A DNA stretch of 64,000 nt from Streptomyces xylophagus (GCF_000716435.1 NZ_JNWO01000010.1:124001-188000); one strand, 5' to 3'; positions 1 through 8,842 are shown, numbered from the stretch's first letter. The notes: generated by a model from the sequence alone, not told the origin. Program-made: numbers and translations.

Positions 1-351
1 CTTGCTCTCCTTCTGGTAGATCGCGACGGCGGCGCGGTGCCGGTCGATCTCCCGGAACGACTCGGTGACCAGGGCCTCGAGCGTCTCGCGCGGACTCAAC
101 TCGGCCTCCAGGACGGTGTCGTAGCCGCCCCAGAGTTCGTCGAGGAAGGTCCGCAGGATCTCCTCCAGCATCGATTCCTTGGAGTCGAAGTGGTAGTAGA
201 GGCTGCCCGCGAGCATGCCCGCGTGGTCCGCGATCTTCCGTACGGTGGTGGCGTTGTAGCCCTGCTCGGCGAAGACCTCGGCCGCCGTGTCGAGGAGTTC
301 ACGACGGCGGGCCGGCGCGGCGGTCACCGGGGGTTTCTTCTTGGTCGGCAC
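1..351 (-). CDS. kstR2: TetR-family regulator, KstR2-like (3' end cut by the window)
   Basis: 117 residues are visible from a GTG start; the C-terminal ligand domain runs off the window. Residues about 16-62 form a TetR helix-turn-helix with TTVRKIADHAG and GSLYYHFDSKE. The visible part follows mycobacterial KstR2 closely by recall (FAEQGYNATTVRKIAD, then a segment ending AVAIYQKE). KstR2 represses genes for degradation of the steroid C/D rings (HIP) and is released by HIP-CoA. The gene lies 39 nt downstream of an IpdF-like dehydrogenase on the same strand, so the two are probably cotranscribed. A near-perfect KstR2 box sits in the adjacent divergent promoter region. The family call is firm; the KstR2 assignment rests on recalled similarity, neighbours and the operator. 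Confidence 0.8.
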   Translation of the reverse strand, partial: MPTKKKPPVTAAPARRRELLDTAAEVFAEQGYNATTVRKIADHAGMLAGSLYYHFDSKESMLEEILRTFLDELWGGYDTVLEAELSPRETLEALVTESFREIDRHRAAVAIYQKESK

Positions 352-390
352 GGGACCATTGTCCTGCCACAGGCCCGACCCCCGGTCCCG

Positions 391-1179
391 CTACGCATGC
401 TGACTGCTCACGGAGACGGTCTCGCCCGTCATGTACGAGGAGTAGTCCGAGGCCAGGAACACGATCACGTTGGCCACCTCCCAGGGCTCCGCGTACCGCC
501 CGAAGGCCTCGCGTGCGGTGAGTTCCGCCAGGAGTTCGGGGGTCGTCACCTTCACCAGGTGCGGGTGCATGGCGAGGCTCGGCGAGACCGCGTTCACCCG
601 CACTCCGTACTCGGCGGCCTCGATCGCCGCACACCGGGTCAGTGCCATCACGCCCGCCTTGGCCGCCGCGTAGTGCGCCTGTCCGGCCTGGGCGCGCCAG
701 CCGACGACGGAGGCGTTGTTGACGATCACGCCGCCGCCGGTCCCGCGCATCGCGCGCAGCGCGGCCCGGGTGCAGCGGAAGGTGCCGTTCAGGGTCACGT
801 CCAGCACCTTCGACCACTGCTCGTCGGTCATGTCGACGAGGTCCGAAGTGCCGCCCAGGCCCGCGTTGTTGACGACGACGTCGAGCCGCCCGTGCGCCGC
901 GACGGCCGCGTCGAACAGGGCCTGCACCTGCGCCTCGTCGGTGACATCGCAAGGCAGCGCGGTGATCGCGCCCGCGCCGAACTCCCCGGCCAGCTCGGCC
1001 TCGTACTCCTTGAGTCGCCGTGCGTGCGCGTCGCTGATCAGCACGCGGGCGCCCTCTTGGAGGAAGCGGCGCGCGGTGGCCCCACCGATGCCCGCGCCGG
1101 CGGCGGCGGTGACGACGGCGGTGCGCCCCTTCAGCAGCCCGTGCCCGGGGACGTATGCCGGACTCTCGACGCCTGTCAT
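391..1179 (-). CDS. ipdF: Short-chain dehydrogenase/reductase, IpdF-like
   Basis: A 262-residue classical SDR. It has an N-terminal nucleotide-binding glycine motif (TAAAGAGIGG, about residues 24-33), the NNAG motif near residue 108, and a catalytic Ser-Tyr-Lys set with YAAAKAG near residue 170. IpdF oxidises or reduces the 5-hydroxy/5-oxo group of HIP-CoA intermediates in steroid C/D-ring degradation. Length and start region match IpdF. The neighbours, a KstR2-like regulator and FadE30/IpdE-like acyl-CoA dehydrogenases, are those of the mycobacterial KstR2 regulon. The ATG start lies 17 nt from the KstR2-type box. A generic 3-oxoacyl reductase is the alternative. Confidence 0.75.
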   Translation of the reverse strand: MTGVESPAYVPGHGLLKGRTAVVTAAAGAGIGGATARRFLQEGARVLISDAHARRLKEYEAELAGEFGAGAITALPCDVTDEAQVQALFDAAVAAHGRLDVVVNNAGLGGTSDLVDMTDEQWSKVLDVTLNGTFRCTRAALRAMRGTGGGVIVNNASVVGWRAQAGQAHYAAAKAGVMALTRCAAIEAAEYGVRVNAVSPSLAMHPHLVKVTTPELLAELTAREAFGRYAEPWEVANVIVFLASDYSSYMTGETVSVSSQHA

Positions 1180-1195
1180 ACGGCCACGCTAACCT

Positions 1196-1209
1196 ACCAA
1201 ACACTTGTT
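1196..1209. promoter_or_regulatory. Putative KstR2 operator in divergent promoter region
   Basis: ACCAAACACTTGTT matches the known 14-bp KstR2 consensus AnCAAGnnCTTGnT at 9 of 10 defined positions. It lies between the divergent ATG starts at 1179 and 1229, where one repressor site could control both transcription units. The KstR2-like regulator is encoded about 0.85 kb away. Confidence 0.7.
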
Positions 1210-1228
1210 AGGGAAGGATGGGCGGTCG

Positions 1229-2368
1229 ATGGACCTGGACTTCACTCCCGCCGAGGAGGCGTTCCGCGCCGAGGCCCGCGCCTGGCTGCACGCACACGTG
1301 CCGGCCGCGCCCCTCCCCTCCCTGGAGACCGAGGAGGGCTTCGCCGCGCACCGCGCCTGGGAGGCCCAACTCGCCGCGGACCGCTGGTCGGTGGTGTCCT
1401 GGCCACAGGAGTACGGCGGCCGGGGCGTGGACATCGTGCGGTGGCTGGTCTTCGAGGAGGAGTACTACGCGGCGGGCGCACCGGGCCGGGTCGGTCAGAA
1501 CGGCATCAACCTGCTCGCCCCGACCCTCTTCGACCACGGCACACGGGAGCAACGCGCGCGTGTGCTGCCGTCGATGGCGACCGGTGAGGTGGTGTGGGCG
1601 CAGGCGTGGTCGGAGCCGGAGGCGGGTTCGGACCTGGCGTCGCTGACCTCGCGGGCGGTGCGCACGGGTGGGGGCTGGCTGTTGAGCGGCCAGAAGACTT
1701 GGTCGTCGCGGGCGGCCTTCGCGGACCGTGCGTTCGGCCTGTTCCGCAGCGAGTTGGACACCCCGAAGCCCCATCAGGGCCTGACCTACCTGATGTTCGA
1801 CCTGCGCGCGCCCGGCGTCACGGTCCGCCCGATCGGCCGCCTCGACGGCAAGCCGGCCTTCGCGGAGCTGTTCCTGGACGAGGTGTTCGTGCCCGACGAG
1901 GACGTGATCGGGGAGCCGGGGCAGGGCTGGCGGGTCGCCATGTCGACAGCGGGCAACGAACGCGGGCTCACCCTCCGCTCCCCCGGCCGTTTCCTCGCGT
2001 CCGCCGACCGCCTCCTCAACCTCTGGCGGACGCAGGGCAGTTCGGACGCACTGCGCGACCGGGTGGCGGACGCCGTGATCGGCGCCCGCGCCTACCAGCT
2101 CTTCACCTACGCCAACGCCTCCCGTTTCCTCGACGGCGAGTCCATCGGCCCGGAGTCCAGCCTCAACAAGGTCTTCTGGTCCGAGTACGACATCGCCCTG
2201 CACGAGACGGCCCTCGAACTACTCGGCGAGGAGGGCGAGTTGACGGACACCGACTGGGCCGAGGGTTACGTCTTCTCCCTAGCGGGCCCCATCTATGCCG
2301 GTACGAACGAGATCCAACGCGACATCATCGCCGAGCGCCTGCTCGGCCTGCCGAAGGGCCGCCGCTGA
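1229..2368 (+). CDS. Acyl-CoA dehydrogenase, FadE30/IpdE1-like
   Basis: A 379-residue flavin-dependent acyl-CoA dehydrogenase. The N-terminal helical domain begins DLDFTPAEEAFRAEARAWL. The FAD/substrate middle domain contains WAQAWSEPEAGSDLASL, and the C-terminal domain has the late family motif AGTNEIQRDIIAERLLGLP. The ATG at 1229 is chosen because GGGAAGG lies 11 nt upstream; an in-frame TTG at 1205 would overlap the operator. It overlaps the next dehydrogenase by one base (TGATG). Paired large and small dehydrogenases of this kind form heteromeric enzymes on CoA thioesters of steroid ring remnants in actinobacteria. The exact substrate is inferred from neighbours only. Confidence 0.85.
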   Translation: MDLDFTPAEEAFRAEARAWLHAHVPAAPLPSLETEEGFAAHRAWEAQLAADRWSVVSWPQEYGGRGVDIVRWLVFEEEYYAAGAPGRVGQNGINLLAPTLFDHGTREQRARVLPSMATGEVVWAQAWSEPEAGSDLASLTSRAVRTGGGWLLSGQKTWSSRAAFADRAFGLFRSELDTPKPHQGLTYLMFDLRAPGVTVRPIGRLDGKPAFAELFLDEVFVPDEDVIGEPGQGWRVAMSTAGNERGLTLRSPGRFLASADRLLNLWRTQGSSDALRDRVADAVIGARAYQLFTYANASRFLDGESIGPESSLNKVFWSEYDIALHETALELLGEEGELTDTDWAEGYVFSLAGPIYAGTNEIQRDIIAERLLGLPKGRR

Positions 2369-3363
2369 TGCGCTTCCTGCTCGACCCCGAACAGCGGGCG
2401 TTCGCCGACTCGTTGAACGCGATGCTGACGGCCGCGGACACCCCGTCGGTCGTACGGTCCTGGAGTCGCGGCGACCATGCGAGCGGGCGCGCGCTGTGGC
2501 GCCGTGTCGCGGGGGCGGGGGTGTTCGCGCTGGCGGTGCCGGAGGCGTACGAGGGGCTGGGTGCGCACCCGGTCGAACTCGCGGTGGCGTTCGTGAAGTT
2601 GGGGCGGCACGCGGTACCGGGGCCGCTGGTGGAGACGGTCGTGGCGGCGGCGCTGCTGACCGAACCCGGGCCCGCCAAACGGCTGTTGCCCGCGCTGGCA
2701 TCGGGCGAGGCGATGGCCACGGCGGCGCCGGCGGGGTCGTACGCACTGGACGGTGATGTGGCGACGACCCGCCTGACCTGGGACGCCGACGGTCTGCGGC
2801 TGGCCCCCGGGCACGGGCCGGTGCGCACGTCACTGGACCCTGCGCGCCGCCTCACCCACCTCCTCCCGGGCGGCGAACTCCTCACCCCGGACCCGCCCGT
2901 GGCCCACGCCCTCACCTGGGCCCGCCTCGCCACCGCCGCCCAAGCCCTCGGTGTCGGCCTCGCACTCCTCGACCGGACCGTCGCCTACGTGAAGCAGCGG
3001 ACCCAATTCGGTGTCCCCATAGGCTCGTTCCAGGCTGTGAAGCATCAACTGGCCGATGCGAAGATCGCGTTGGAGTTCGCGCGCCCGCTGCTCTTCGGCG
3101 CCGCGCTCACCATGACGGAGGCGGACGTGGCCGCCGCGAAGGTCACGGCGTGCGAGGCGGCGTACGGGACGGCGCGTACGGCGCTTCAGTTGCACGGCGC
3201 GATGGGTTACACGGCGGAGTACGACCTGTCGCTGTGGCTGACCAAGGCCCGGGCCCTGCGGGCGAGTTGGGGCGACCCGGGTGAGTGCCGGGCCGCCGTG
3301 CTCAAGGGACTCGACGGCCTCAACGATCTCAACGGGCTCAGTGGTGGTGATCGCCGCTCGTGA
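2368..3363 (+). CDS. Acyl-CoA dehydrogenase, shorter partner subunit
   Basis: A 331-residue protein with acyl-CoA dehydrogenase architecture: an N-terminal helical segment (FLLDPEQRAFADSL), a reduced middle domain, and a conserved C-terminal segment RTQFGVPIGSFQAVKHQLAD followed by HGAMGYTAEYDLSLW. It is shorter than the usual 380 residues, as are the partner subunits of alpha2-beta2 steroid-type dehydrogenases (for example the IpdE2/FadE33 class). It is translationally coupled to the upstream dehydrogenase (TGATG). Its 3' end overlaps the convergent qcrB paralogue by 26 nt. Confidence in the family is high; the heteromer is inferred. Confidence 0.85.
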   Translation: MRFLLDPEQRAFADSLNAMLTAADTPSVVRSWSRGDHASGRALWRRVAGAGVFALAVPEAYEGLGAHPVELAVAFVKLGRHAVPGPLVETVVAAALLTEPGPAKRLLPALASGEAMATAAPAGSYALDGDVATTRLTWDADGLRLAPGHGPVRTSLDPARRLTHLLPGGELLTPDPPVAHALTWARLATAAQALGVGLALLDRTVAYVKQRTQFGVPIGSFQAVKHQLADAKIALEFARPLLFGAALTMTEADVAAAKVTACEAAYGTARTALQLHGAMGYTAEYDLSLWLTKARALRASWGDPGECRAAVLKGLDGLNDLNGLSGGDRRS

Positions 3364-4984
3364 GTTCCCGGTACTCCTCCGCCGTCGGCTTCGCGATCCG
3401 CGTCTCGGGTCCGAACATCGCCTTGGCGAGCCGGGCCCGCACCCGCTGTCCGCCCTTGACCTGCCGTTCCACGCCGTTCGTGTCGACGAGCGGTCCGATC
3501 TCGTAGGGCGGTTCCTGCTCGTGCTGGGTGAGGCGGAACAACTGGTCCTGGGTGAGGGGTTCGTGGACCTCGACGTACTCGCCGTGCGGCAGCATCTTGA
3601 TGAGGCCCGACTCGCGGCCGTGCAGCACGGTGTCCCGATCCCGCCGTTGGAGCCCCATGCAGACGCGTTTGGTGACGAGGAAGGCGACGATCGGCATCAC
3701 GAAGAACGAGATCCGCACGAACCAAGTGATCGCGTTGATCGACAGGTTGAGATGGGTGGCCACGACGTCGTTGCCACCGCCGATGAGCAGGACGCCGTAC
3801 AGACTCAGCCAGGCCACCCCAAGTCCCGTGCGCACGGGCATGTTGCGCGGCCGGTCCAGGATGTGGTGTTCGCGTTTGTCGCCGGTGATCCACGCCTCGA
3901 TGAAGGGGTAGGCGCCGATGGCGGCGAGGATCAGCGGGAAGAGCGTGAAGGGGATGAAGACGCCCAACTCCAGTGTGTGGCCCCAGGCGTTGATCTCCCA
4001 TCCCGGCATCACGCGGATCAGTCCCTCGGAGAAGCCGAGATACCAGTCGGGCTGTGCGCCGGTCGTCACCAGGTCGGGCCGGTACGGTCCGAAGGCCCAC
4101 ACGGGGTTGATGCTGGCGATCCCGCCCATGATGGCGAGCACCCCGAAGACGAGGAAGAAGAAGCCGCCCGCCTTGGCCATGTAGACGGGCAGGAAGGGCA
4201 TGCCGACCACGCTCTTCTGGTCCCGTCCGGGCCCGGGGTACTGCGTGTGCTTGTGGTAGAAGACCAGGATCAGATGCGCGACCACCAGGCCCAGCATGAT
4301 CCCCGGAAGCAGCAGGACATGGACGGGGAAGAGCCGCGAGATGATGTCGTGGCCCGGGAACTCCCCGCCGAACAGGAACATCGACATGTACGTCCCGACG
4401 ATCGGCACGGAGAGGATCGCGCCGTCCGCGAAGCGGATGCCGGTGCCGGACAGCAGGTCGTCGGGGAGCGAGTAGCCGGTGAGTCCGGTGATGATGCCGA
4501 GGAACAACAGGGTCCAGCCGAACACCCAGTTGAGCTCGCGCGGCTTGCGGTAGGCGCCGGTGAAGAACACCCGCATCATGTGGACGAGCATCCCGGCGAT
4601 GAAGACAACGGCCGCCCAGTGGTGGATCTGCCGGATCAGCAGCCCGCCGCGCACGTCGAAGCTGATGTCGAGCGTGGACTCGAACGCGCGGGTCATCGGG
4701 ATGCCGTTCAACGGCGTGTACGAGCCGTGGTAGATGACCTCGACACCGCTCGGTTCGAAGAACAGGGTGAGATAGACGCCGGTGAGGATCAGGATGATGA
4801 AGCTGTAGAGGCAGATCTCGCCCAGCATGAAGGACCAGTGGTCCGGGAAGACCTTGCGCATATTGGCCTTGGCCAGCGCGTACAGCCCGAGCCGTCCGTC
4901 CGCCCAGTCGGCGAGCTTCTCCCCCTTGCCGGGTTCACTCGGCCGCCCGCCGCCCGCTCCGTTCACCGATCGTGCGCCGTCCAT
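3338..4984 (-). CDS. qcrB: Cytochrome bc1 complex cytochrome b subunit, orphan paralogue
   Basis: 548 residues, an actinobacterial-length QcrB. It has multiple membrane helices, the b-haem histidine pairs (IHHWAAVVFIAGMLVHMMRV and PVHVLLLPGIMLGLVVAH), the quinone-site variant QPDWYLGFSEG of the PEWY motif, and a long hydrophilic C-terminal tail ending GDHHH. The family protein oxidises menaquinol in the bcc:aa3 supercomplex. Unlike the respiratory locus, no qcrA, qcrC or ctaE is adjacent; an acyl-CoA dehydrogenase converges on it and HutD/VWA genes lie upstream. This is therefore probably a second copy. It may replace the main QcrB under some conditions or take electrons from nearby dehydrogenases; neither is shown here. 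Confidence 0.9.
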   Translation of the reverse strand: MDGARSVNGAGGGRPSEPGKGEKLADWADGRLGLYALAKANMRKVFPDHWSFMLGEICLYSFIILILTGVYLTLFFEPSGVEVIYHGSYTPLNGIPMTRAFESTLDISFDVRGGLLIRQIHHWAAVVFIAGMLVHMMRVFFTGAYRKPRELNWVFGWTLLFLGIITGLTGYSLPDDLLSGTGIRFADGAILSVPIVGTYMSMFLFGGEFPGHDIISRLFPVHVLLLPGIMLGLVVAHLILVFYHKHTQYPGPGRDQKSVVGMPFLPVYMAKAGGFFFLVFGVLAIMGGIASINPVWAFGPYRPDLVTTGAQPDWYLGFSEGLIRVMPGWEINAWGHTLELGVFIPFTLFPLILAAIGAYPFIEAWITGDKREHHILDRPRNMPVRTGLGVAWLSLYGVLLIGGGNDVVATHLNLSINAITWFVRISFFVMPIVAFLVTKRVCMGLQRRDRDTVLHGRESGLIKMLPHGEYVEVHEPLTQDQLFRLTQHEQEPPYEIGPLVDTNGVERQVKGGQRVRARLAKAMFGPETRIAKPTAEEYRELTSGDHHH

Positions 4985-5037
4985 ACGTTCGCCGCCCTCC
5001 CCGTCGGATCACCCCACAGGGTGTCACGGGGCCCCGG

Positions 5038-5601
5038 CTAAGCCAACGGTGCGTCAGCGGGCAATGACAGCCCGATCACGGCGGTACGGCCTCGCGCGTG
5101 CAGCATCGCCTCCTCGCCGCCCAACCGCACGGCGTCGTAAGGCTCCAGAGTCAGCCCGGCCACCTCGGCGGTCCCGTCGAGCGCCACCACCAGGGCGCCC
5201 GCGCACACCCGCAGCCGCCCGCGGACGACGGCCACCGTGGGGGCCGTAGCGCCCGCGCCCCTGCGCCACATGACGTTGAGGTTGACGACGGGGCCGTCCA
5301 GCAGCCGGCAGTCGGTCGGTACGTCACCCCTGAAGTCCCGTGGAATGTAACGGGTGTTGACGAGCTGCCGTGCGCCGCCGACGGTGAGGTCCATGCCGGC
5401 GCCCTCGACGAGGGTCAGGGTCCGGTCGACGTCGGGAAAGGCTGAGAACGGCCCGTCCGCCCCGACCTCGGCAAGACTCACCCGCCACGCGAAGTCGTCC
5501 ATGTCCGCGTCCTCGGGCCAGGCGGCGATCTCGCGGGTCACCCCGCCACCGTTCTTCCAGGGCACGGCAGTTCGCGCCGAGGCGGGCAGGAACCGGGTCA
5601 T
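5038..5601 (-). CDS. HutD/Ves family bicupin protein
   Basis: 187 residues. The start MTRFLPASARTAVPWKNGGG is characteristic of HutD/Ves: a conserved WKNGGG near residue 16, then REIAAWPE and a duplicated cupin fold with FSAFPDVDRTLTLVEGAGM. HutD proteins are linked to histidine utilisation, possibly as governors that bind formylglutamate; no enzymatic activity is firmly established. No hut genes are adjacent here. The ATG overlaps the stop of the VWA gene upstream (ATGA), so the two are translationally coupled. Function here is unknown; the family call is secure. Confidence 0.8.
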   Translation of the reverse strand: MTRFLPASARTAVPWKNGGGVTREIAAWPEDADMDDFAWRVSLAEVGADGPFSAFPDVDRTLTLVEGAGMDLTVGGARQLVNTRYIPRDFRGDVPTDCRLLDGPVVNLNVMWRRGAGATAPTVAVVRGRLRVCAGALVVALDGTAEVAGLTLEPYDAVRLGGEEAMLHARGRTAVIGLSLPADAPLA

Positions 5602-6317
5602 CGGACGATCCCCTGCTTCCGAGCCGCCGCAAGCCACTGCGGGAACTCGCCCATCATCCGGTCGTACAGATCGTCGTCCGACATCTTCCGGGGGTTCGAA
5701 CCGGCTGGGAAGAAACCGGCGTTGTCGATCACCCTCTTCTGCGGCACAGCCAACTCGTCCAGCCTGCGCAGGAATTCGAAGTGCTTGCTCCGCGCGTTGC
5801 CGAATCCGATGAACTGCCAGAACAGCGGAAGCCTCGCCGCCTTGCACAAGTACCGTTCCGCGGCGGCCTTGTTGCTCGGGCCGCCGTCGGTCTGGAAGAC
5901 GACGAAGGCCGGATCCTTCGCGCCGCTGTCGAGGTAGTGGTCGATGACGGCGTCCATAGCCACGTGGTAGCTGGTCTGCCCCATGTGCCCGAGCCCGGAC
6001 ACGATCCGCTCGATCCGCCCCTGATGGCTGTCAAGGGTGATGTCCGTGACGGTGTCGATGTCCGTCGAGAAGAAGACCACCGGCACCGTCCCGTCGTCGT
6101 CCAGGTGCGCCGACAGCCCCAACACCCGGTCCGCCAGCGCCTGCACGCTGCCGTCCTTGTAGTACGGCTTCATGGAGCCCGAGTAGTCGACCACGAGATA
6201 GACGGCCGCCCGCTGCCCGTCCAGCCCGTGCTTGCGGAGGGAGACCCCGGCACTTTTGTAGAGGCTGACCAGTGCGGGCGCGGTCTCCTCGACCTTGCTG
6301 AGCGAGATCGCGGCCAC
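5598..6317 (-). CDS. VWA-domain protein, TerF/TerY-like
   Basis: 239 residues from GTG, with GGGAG upstream. The von Willebrand A fold has a MIDAS metal site DYSGSM near residue 44, a threonine in the TSYHVAMDAVIDHYLD segment and a later aspartate in FQTDGGPSN. The C-terminal half (FIGFGNARSKHFEFLRRLD, then the aromatic-rich tail) matches the VWA proteins that accompany tellurium-resistance (ter) genes. Such proteins are thought to scaffold metal-dependent complexes at the membrane. No terD-type genes are adjacent; its partner is the overlapping HutD-like gene. Confidence 0.75.
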   Translation of the reverse strand: MAAISLSKVEETAPALVSLYKSAGVSLRKHGLDGQRAAVYLVVDYSGSMKPYYKDGSVQALADRVLGLSAHLDDDGTVPVVFFSTDIDTVTDITLDSHQGRIERIVSGLGHMGQTSYHVAMDAVIDHYLDSGAKDPAFVVFQTDGGPSNKAAAERYLCKAARLPLFWQFIGFGNARSKHFEFLRRLDELAVPQKRVIDNAGFFPAGSNPRKMSDDDLYDRMMGEFPQWLAAARKQGIVR

Positions 6318-6433
6318 AGGGGCTCCCTTCGGATCACGGCGAAAGCATCGAGATTACGCCACGCAGGTCCGGCAGTCCCAATGTCCCCCCAACCCCCGGA
6401 ATAAGGGACGTAACCGCCCCTAGGCTGGGCCCC

Positions 6434-7270
6434 ATGAAACGCGTCGGCGTCCTGATCCTCGCCGCCGTACCCGTCGTCCTCGCCGCGACGGCCTACGGCT
6501 CCACACCCACCGCCCACGACGACCCGCGGCCCGGACCCCCGTCGGCCGCGACGCAGCGGAGAGCAGCCGTGGGCCTGGCCGCGCCGGCCATGAAGAACCT
6601 CGCGCAGGAACTGGTGGCCAGCGCCGAGAACTCGACGCTCAACTGGCGCAGCGCGTACGGCTACATCCAGGACATCGGCGACGGCCAGGGCTACACCGCG
6701 GGCATCATCGGCTTCTGCACCGGCACCCACGACCTGCTCGTCCTCGTCGAGAGCTACACCGCCGCCCACCCCGACAACGGCCTCGCCCGCTACCTCCCCG
6801 CCCTGCGCAAGGTCGACGGCACGGACTCCCACCAGGGCCTGGACCCCGGCTTCAAGGCCGCCTGGCGCGCCGAGGCGAAGGTCCCCGCCTTCCAGGCGGC
6901 ACAGGACGCGGAACGCGACCGCATCTACCTCGACCCGGCGGTCAGCACCGCCCGGCGCGACGGCCTGGGCCCGCTCGGCCAGTTCATCTACTACGACGCG
7001 ATGGTCTTCCACGGCCCGGGCACGGACGGCTTCTACGGCATCCGGGAGCGCGCGATGCAGCGAGTCGCGCCCCCTGCCCAAGGCGGCGACGAGAAGGCCT
7101 ACTTGAGCGCCTTCCTCGACGTCCGCCGCGCCACGATGCGGGCCAAGCACCCCGGGATCGACACCTCCCGCATCGACACGGCCCAGCGGAAGTTCCTGGA
7201 GGAGGGGAACCTCAGTCTGCGGACGCCGTTGGTGTGGAAGGTGTACGGGGAGACGTACAAAGTGCCGTGA
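6434..7270 (+). CDS. csn: Secreted chitosanase, glycoside hydrolase family 46
   Basis: 278 residues. An N-terminal signal peptide (MKRVGVLILAAVPVVLAATA) precedes a GH46 domain. LAQELVASAENSTLNWRSAY contains the catalytic general acid Glu, and the following YIQDIGDGQGYTAGIIGFCT contains the catalytic Asp; both blocks are family signatures. It hydrolyses beta-1,4 links in chitosan outside the cell. A hairpin at 7279-7317 lies just downstream. The upstream 116-nt gap shows no strong Shine-Dalgarno, and I could not identify a CsnR-type operator with confidence. Confidence 0.93.
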   Translation: MKRVGVLILAAVPVVLAATAYGSTPTAHDDPRPGPPSAATQRRAAVGLAAPAMKNLAQELVASAENSTLNWRSAYGYIQDIGDGQGYTAGIIGFCTGTHDLLVLVESYTAAHPDNGLARYLPALRKVDGTDSHQGLDPGFKAAWRAEAKVPAFQAAQDAERDRIYLDPAVSTARRDGLGPLGQFIYYDAMVFHGPGTDGFYGIRERAMQRVAPPAQGGDEKAYLSAFLDVRRATMRAKHPGIDTSRIDTAQRKFLEEGNLSLRTPLVWKVYGETYKVP

Positions 7271-7278
7271 ACATGCGG

Positions 7279-7317
7279 CGGCGCCTGCCGGTCCGGTCGG
7301 GGACTAGGCAGGCGCCG
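7279..7317. terminator. Hairpin terminator between convergent csn and gltD
   Basis: An 11-bp perfect stem (CGGCGCCTGCC with GGCAGGCGCCG) closes a 17-nt loop. It begins 8 nt after the chitosanase stop and lies downstream of gltD on the other strand. There is no U-tract, as is common in Streptomyces, and it could serve both genes. Confidence 0.7.
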
Positions 7318-7378
7318 TCTCGTGTACCGCACGCCTTTGTGCGGGACGTCTTTGACGAGCCGTCAGGCCCGTGAACTC

Positions 7379-8834
7379 TCAGACCATCAACGCCCGGTCC
7401 GTCGGACGGATCGGCGCCGGCAACTCGCTGGCGCCCGTCAGGAAGCGGTCGACGCCACGCGCCGCCGAGCGGCCCTCTGCGATCGCCCAGACGATGAGGG
7501 ACTGGCCGCGGCCCGCGTCACCGGCGACGAAGACGCCGGGGACGTTGGTCTGGAAGTCGGCGTCGCGGGCGATGTTGCCGCGCTCGTCCAGGTCCAGGGC
7601 GAACTGGTCGACCAAGCCGTTCTCGCGGTCCGTTCCCGTGAACCCCATGGCCAGCGTGACCAGTTGGGCCGGGATCTTGCGCTCCGTGCCCGGCTTCTGG
7701 GTCAGCTTGCCGTCGACGAACGCGACCTCGACGAGGTGCAGCCACTGGACGTTGCCGTCCTCGTCGCCCTCGAAGTGGGTGGTGTTGACGGAGTAGACCC
7801 GCTCACCGCCCTCCTCGTGCGCGGACGTCACCTTGTAGAGCATCGGGAAGGTCGGCCAGGGCTGCGCGACCGCGTTCCGCTCGTCGCCCGGGCGAGGCAT
7901 GATCTCCAACTGCGTGACGGAGGCGGCCCCTTGACGGTTCGCCGTACCGACACAGTCCGCGCCGGTGTCGCCGCCGCCGATCACGACGACGTGCTTGCCC
8001 TCGGCCGAGATCGGGGCGGTGACGTAGTCACCCTCCTGGACCTTGTTGGAGAGGGGCAGGTACTCCATCGCCTGGTACACGCCCTTCAACTCCCGCCCGG
8101 GGACGGGGAGATCACGGGCAGTGGTGGCACCGGCGGCGATGACGACCGCGTCGTAGCGCTTGCGCAGGTCGGTGGCCTTGAGGTCGACGCCGATCTCGAT
8201 GCCGGTGCGGAAACGGGTGCCCTCCGCGCGCATCTGCTCGATACGGCGGTTGATGTGCCGCTTCTCCATCTTGAACTCGGGGATGCCATAACGCAGGAGG
8301 CCGCCGATGCGGTCCGCGCGCTCGTACACCGCGACCGTGTGACCCGCCCGCGTGAGCTGCTGGGCGGCGGCCAGGCCCGCCGGGCCCGAGCCGATGACCG
8401 CGACGGTCTTGCCGGAGAGGCGCTCGGGAGCCTGCGGGGCGACATCGCCCGTCTCCCACGCCTTGTCGATGATGGAGACCTCGACGTTCTTGATGGTGAC
8501 AGGCGGCTGGTTGATGCCCAGCACACAGGCAGCCTCGCACGGCGCGGGGCACAACCGCCCAGTGAATTCAGGGAAGTTGTTCGTCGCGTGCAGACGCTCC
8601 GACGCGGCGGTCCAGTCCTCGCGGTAGGCGTAGTCGTTCCACTCGGGGATCAGGTTCCCCAGCGGACAGCCGTTGTGGCAGAACGGGATACCGCAGTCCA
8701 TGCACCGGCTCGCCTGCTTGCCGATGATCGGCAGCAGCGAACCGGGGACGTAGACCTCGTTCCAGTCCTTCAGACGGACGTCCACGGGACGGGACTTGGC
8801 GACCTCGCGCCCGTGGTTCAGAAAGCCCTTCGGG

Positions 8835-8842
<8 letters not shown>
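7379..8842 (-). CDS. gltD: Glutamate synthase (NADPH) small subunit
   Basis: 487 residues. The N-terminal domain carries cysteines for two 4Fe-4S clusters ([17 protein letters not shown] and [12 protein letters not shown]). An FAD-binding glycine motif [16 protein letters not shown] and an NADPH-binding [14 protein letters not shown] follow, and the C-terminal FAD site contains [18 protein letters not shown]. It takes electrons from NADPH and passes them to GltB for reductive transfer of glutamine amide nitrogen to 2-oxoglutarate. The start overlaps the gltB stop by 8 nt, so the subunits are coupled in the order gltB-gltD. Confidence 0.97.

Noticed and set aside
37..1587. 516-codon open frame on the + strand at the left edge
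   Set aside because: It runs antisense through the regulator and dehydrogenase and out of frame into the acyl-CoA dehydrogenase, with no domain.
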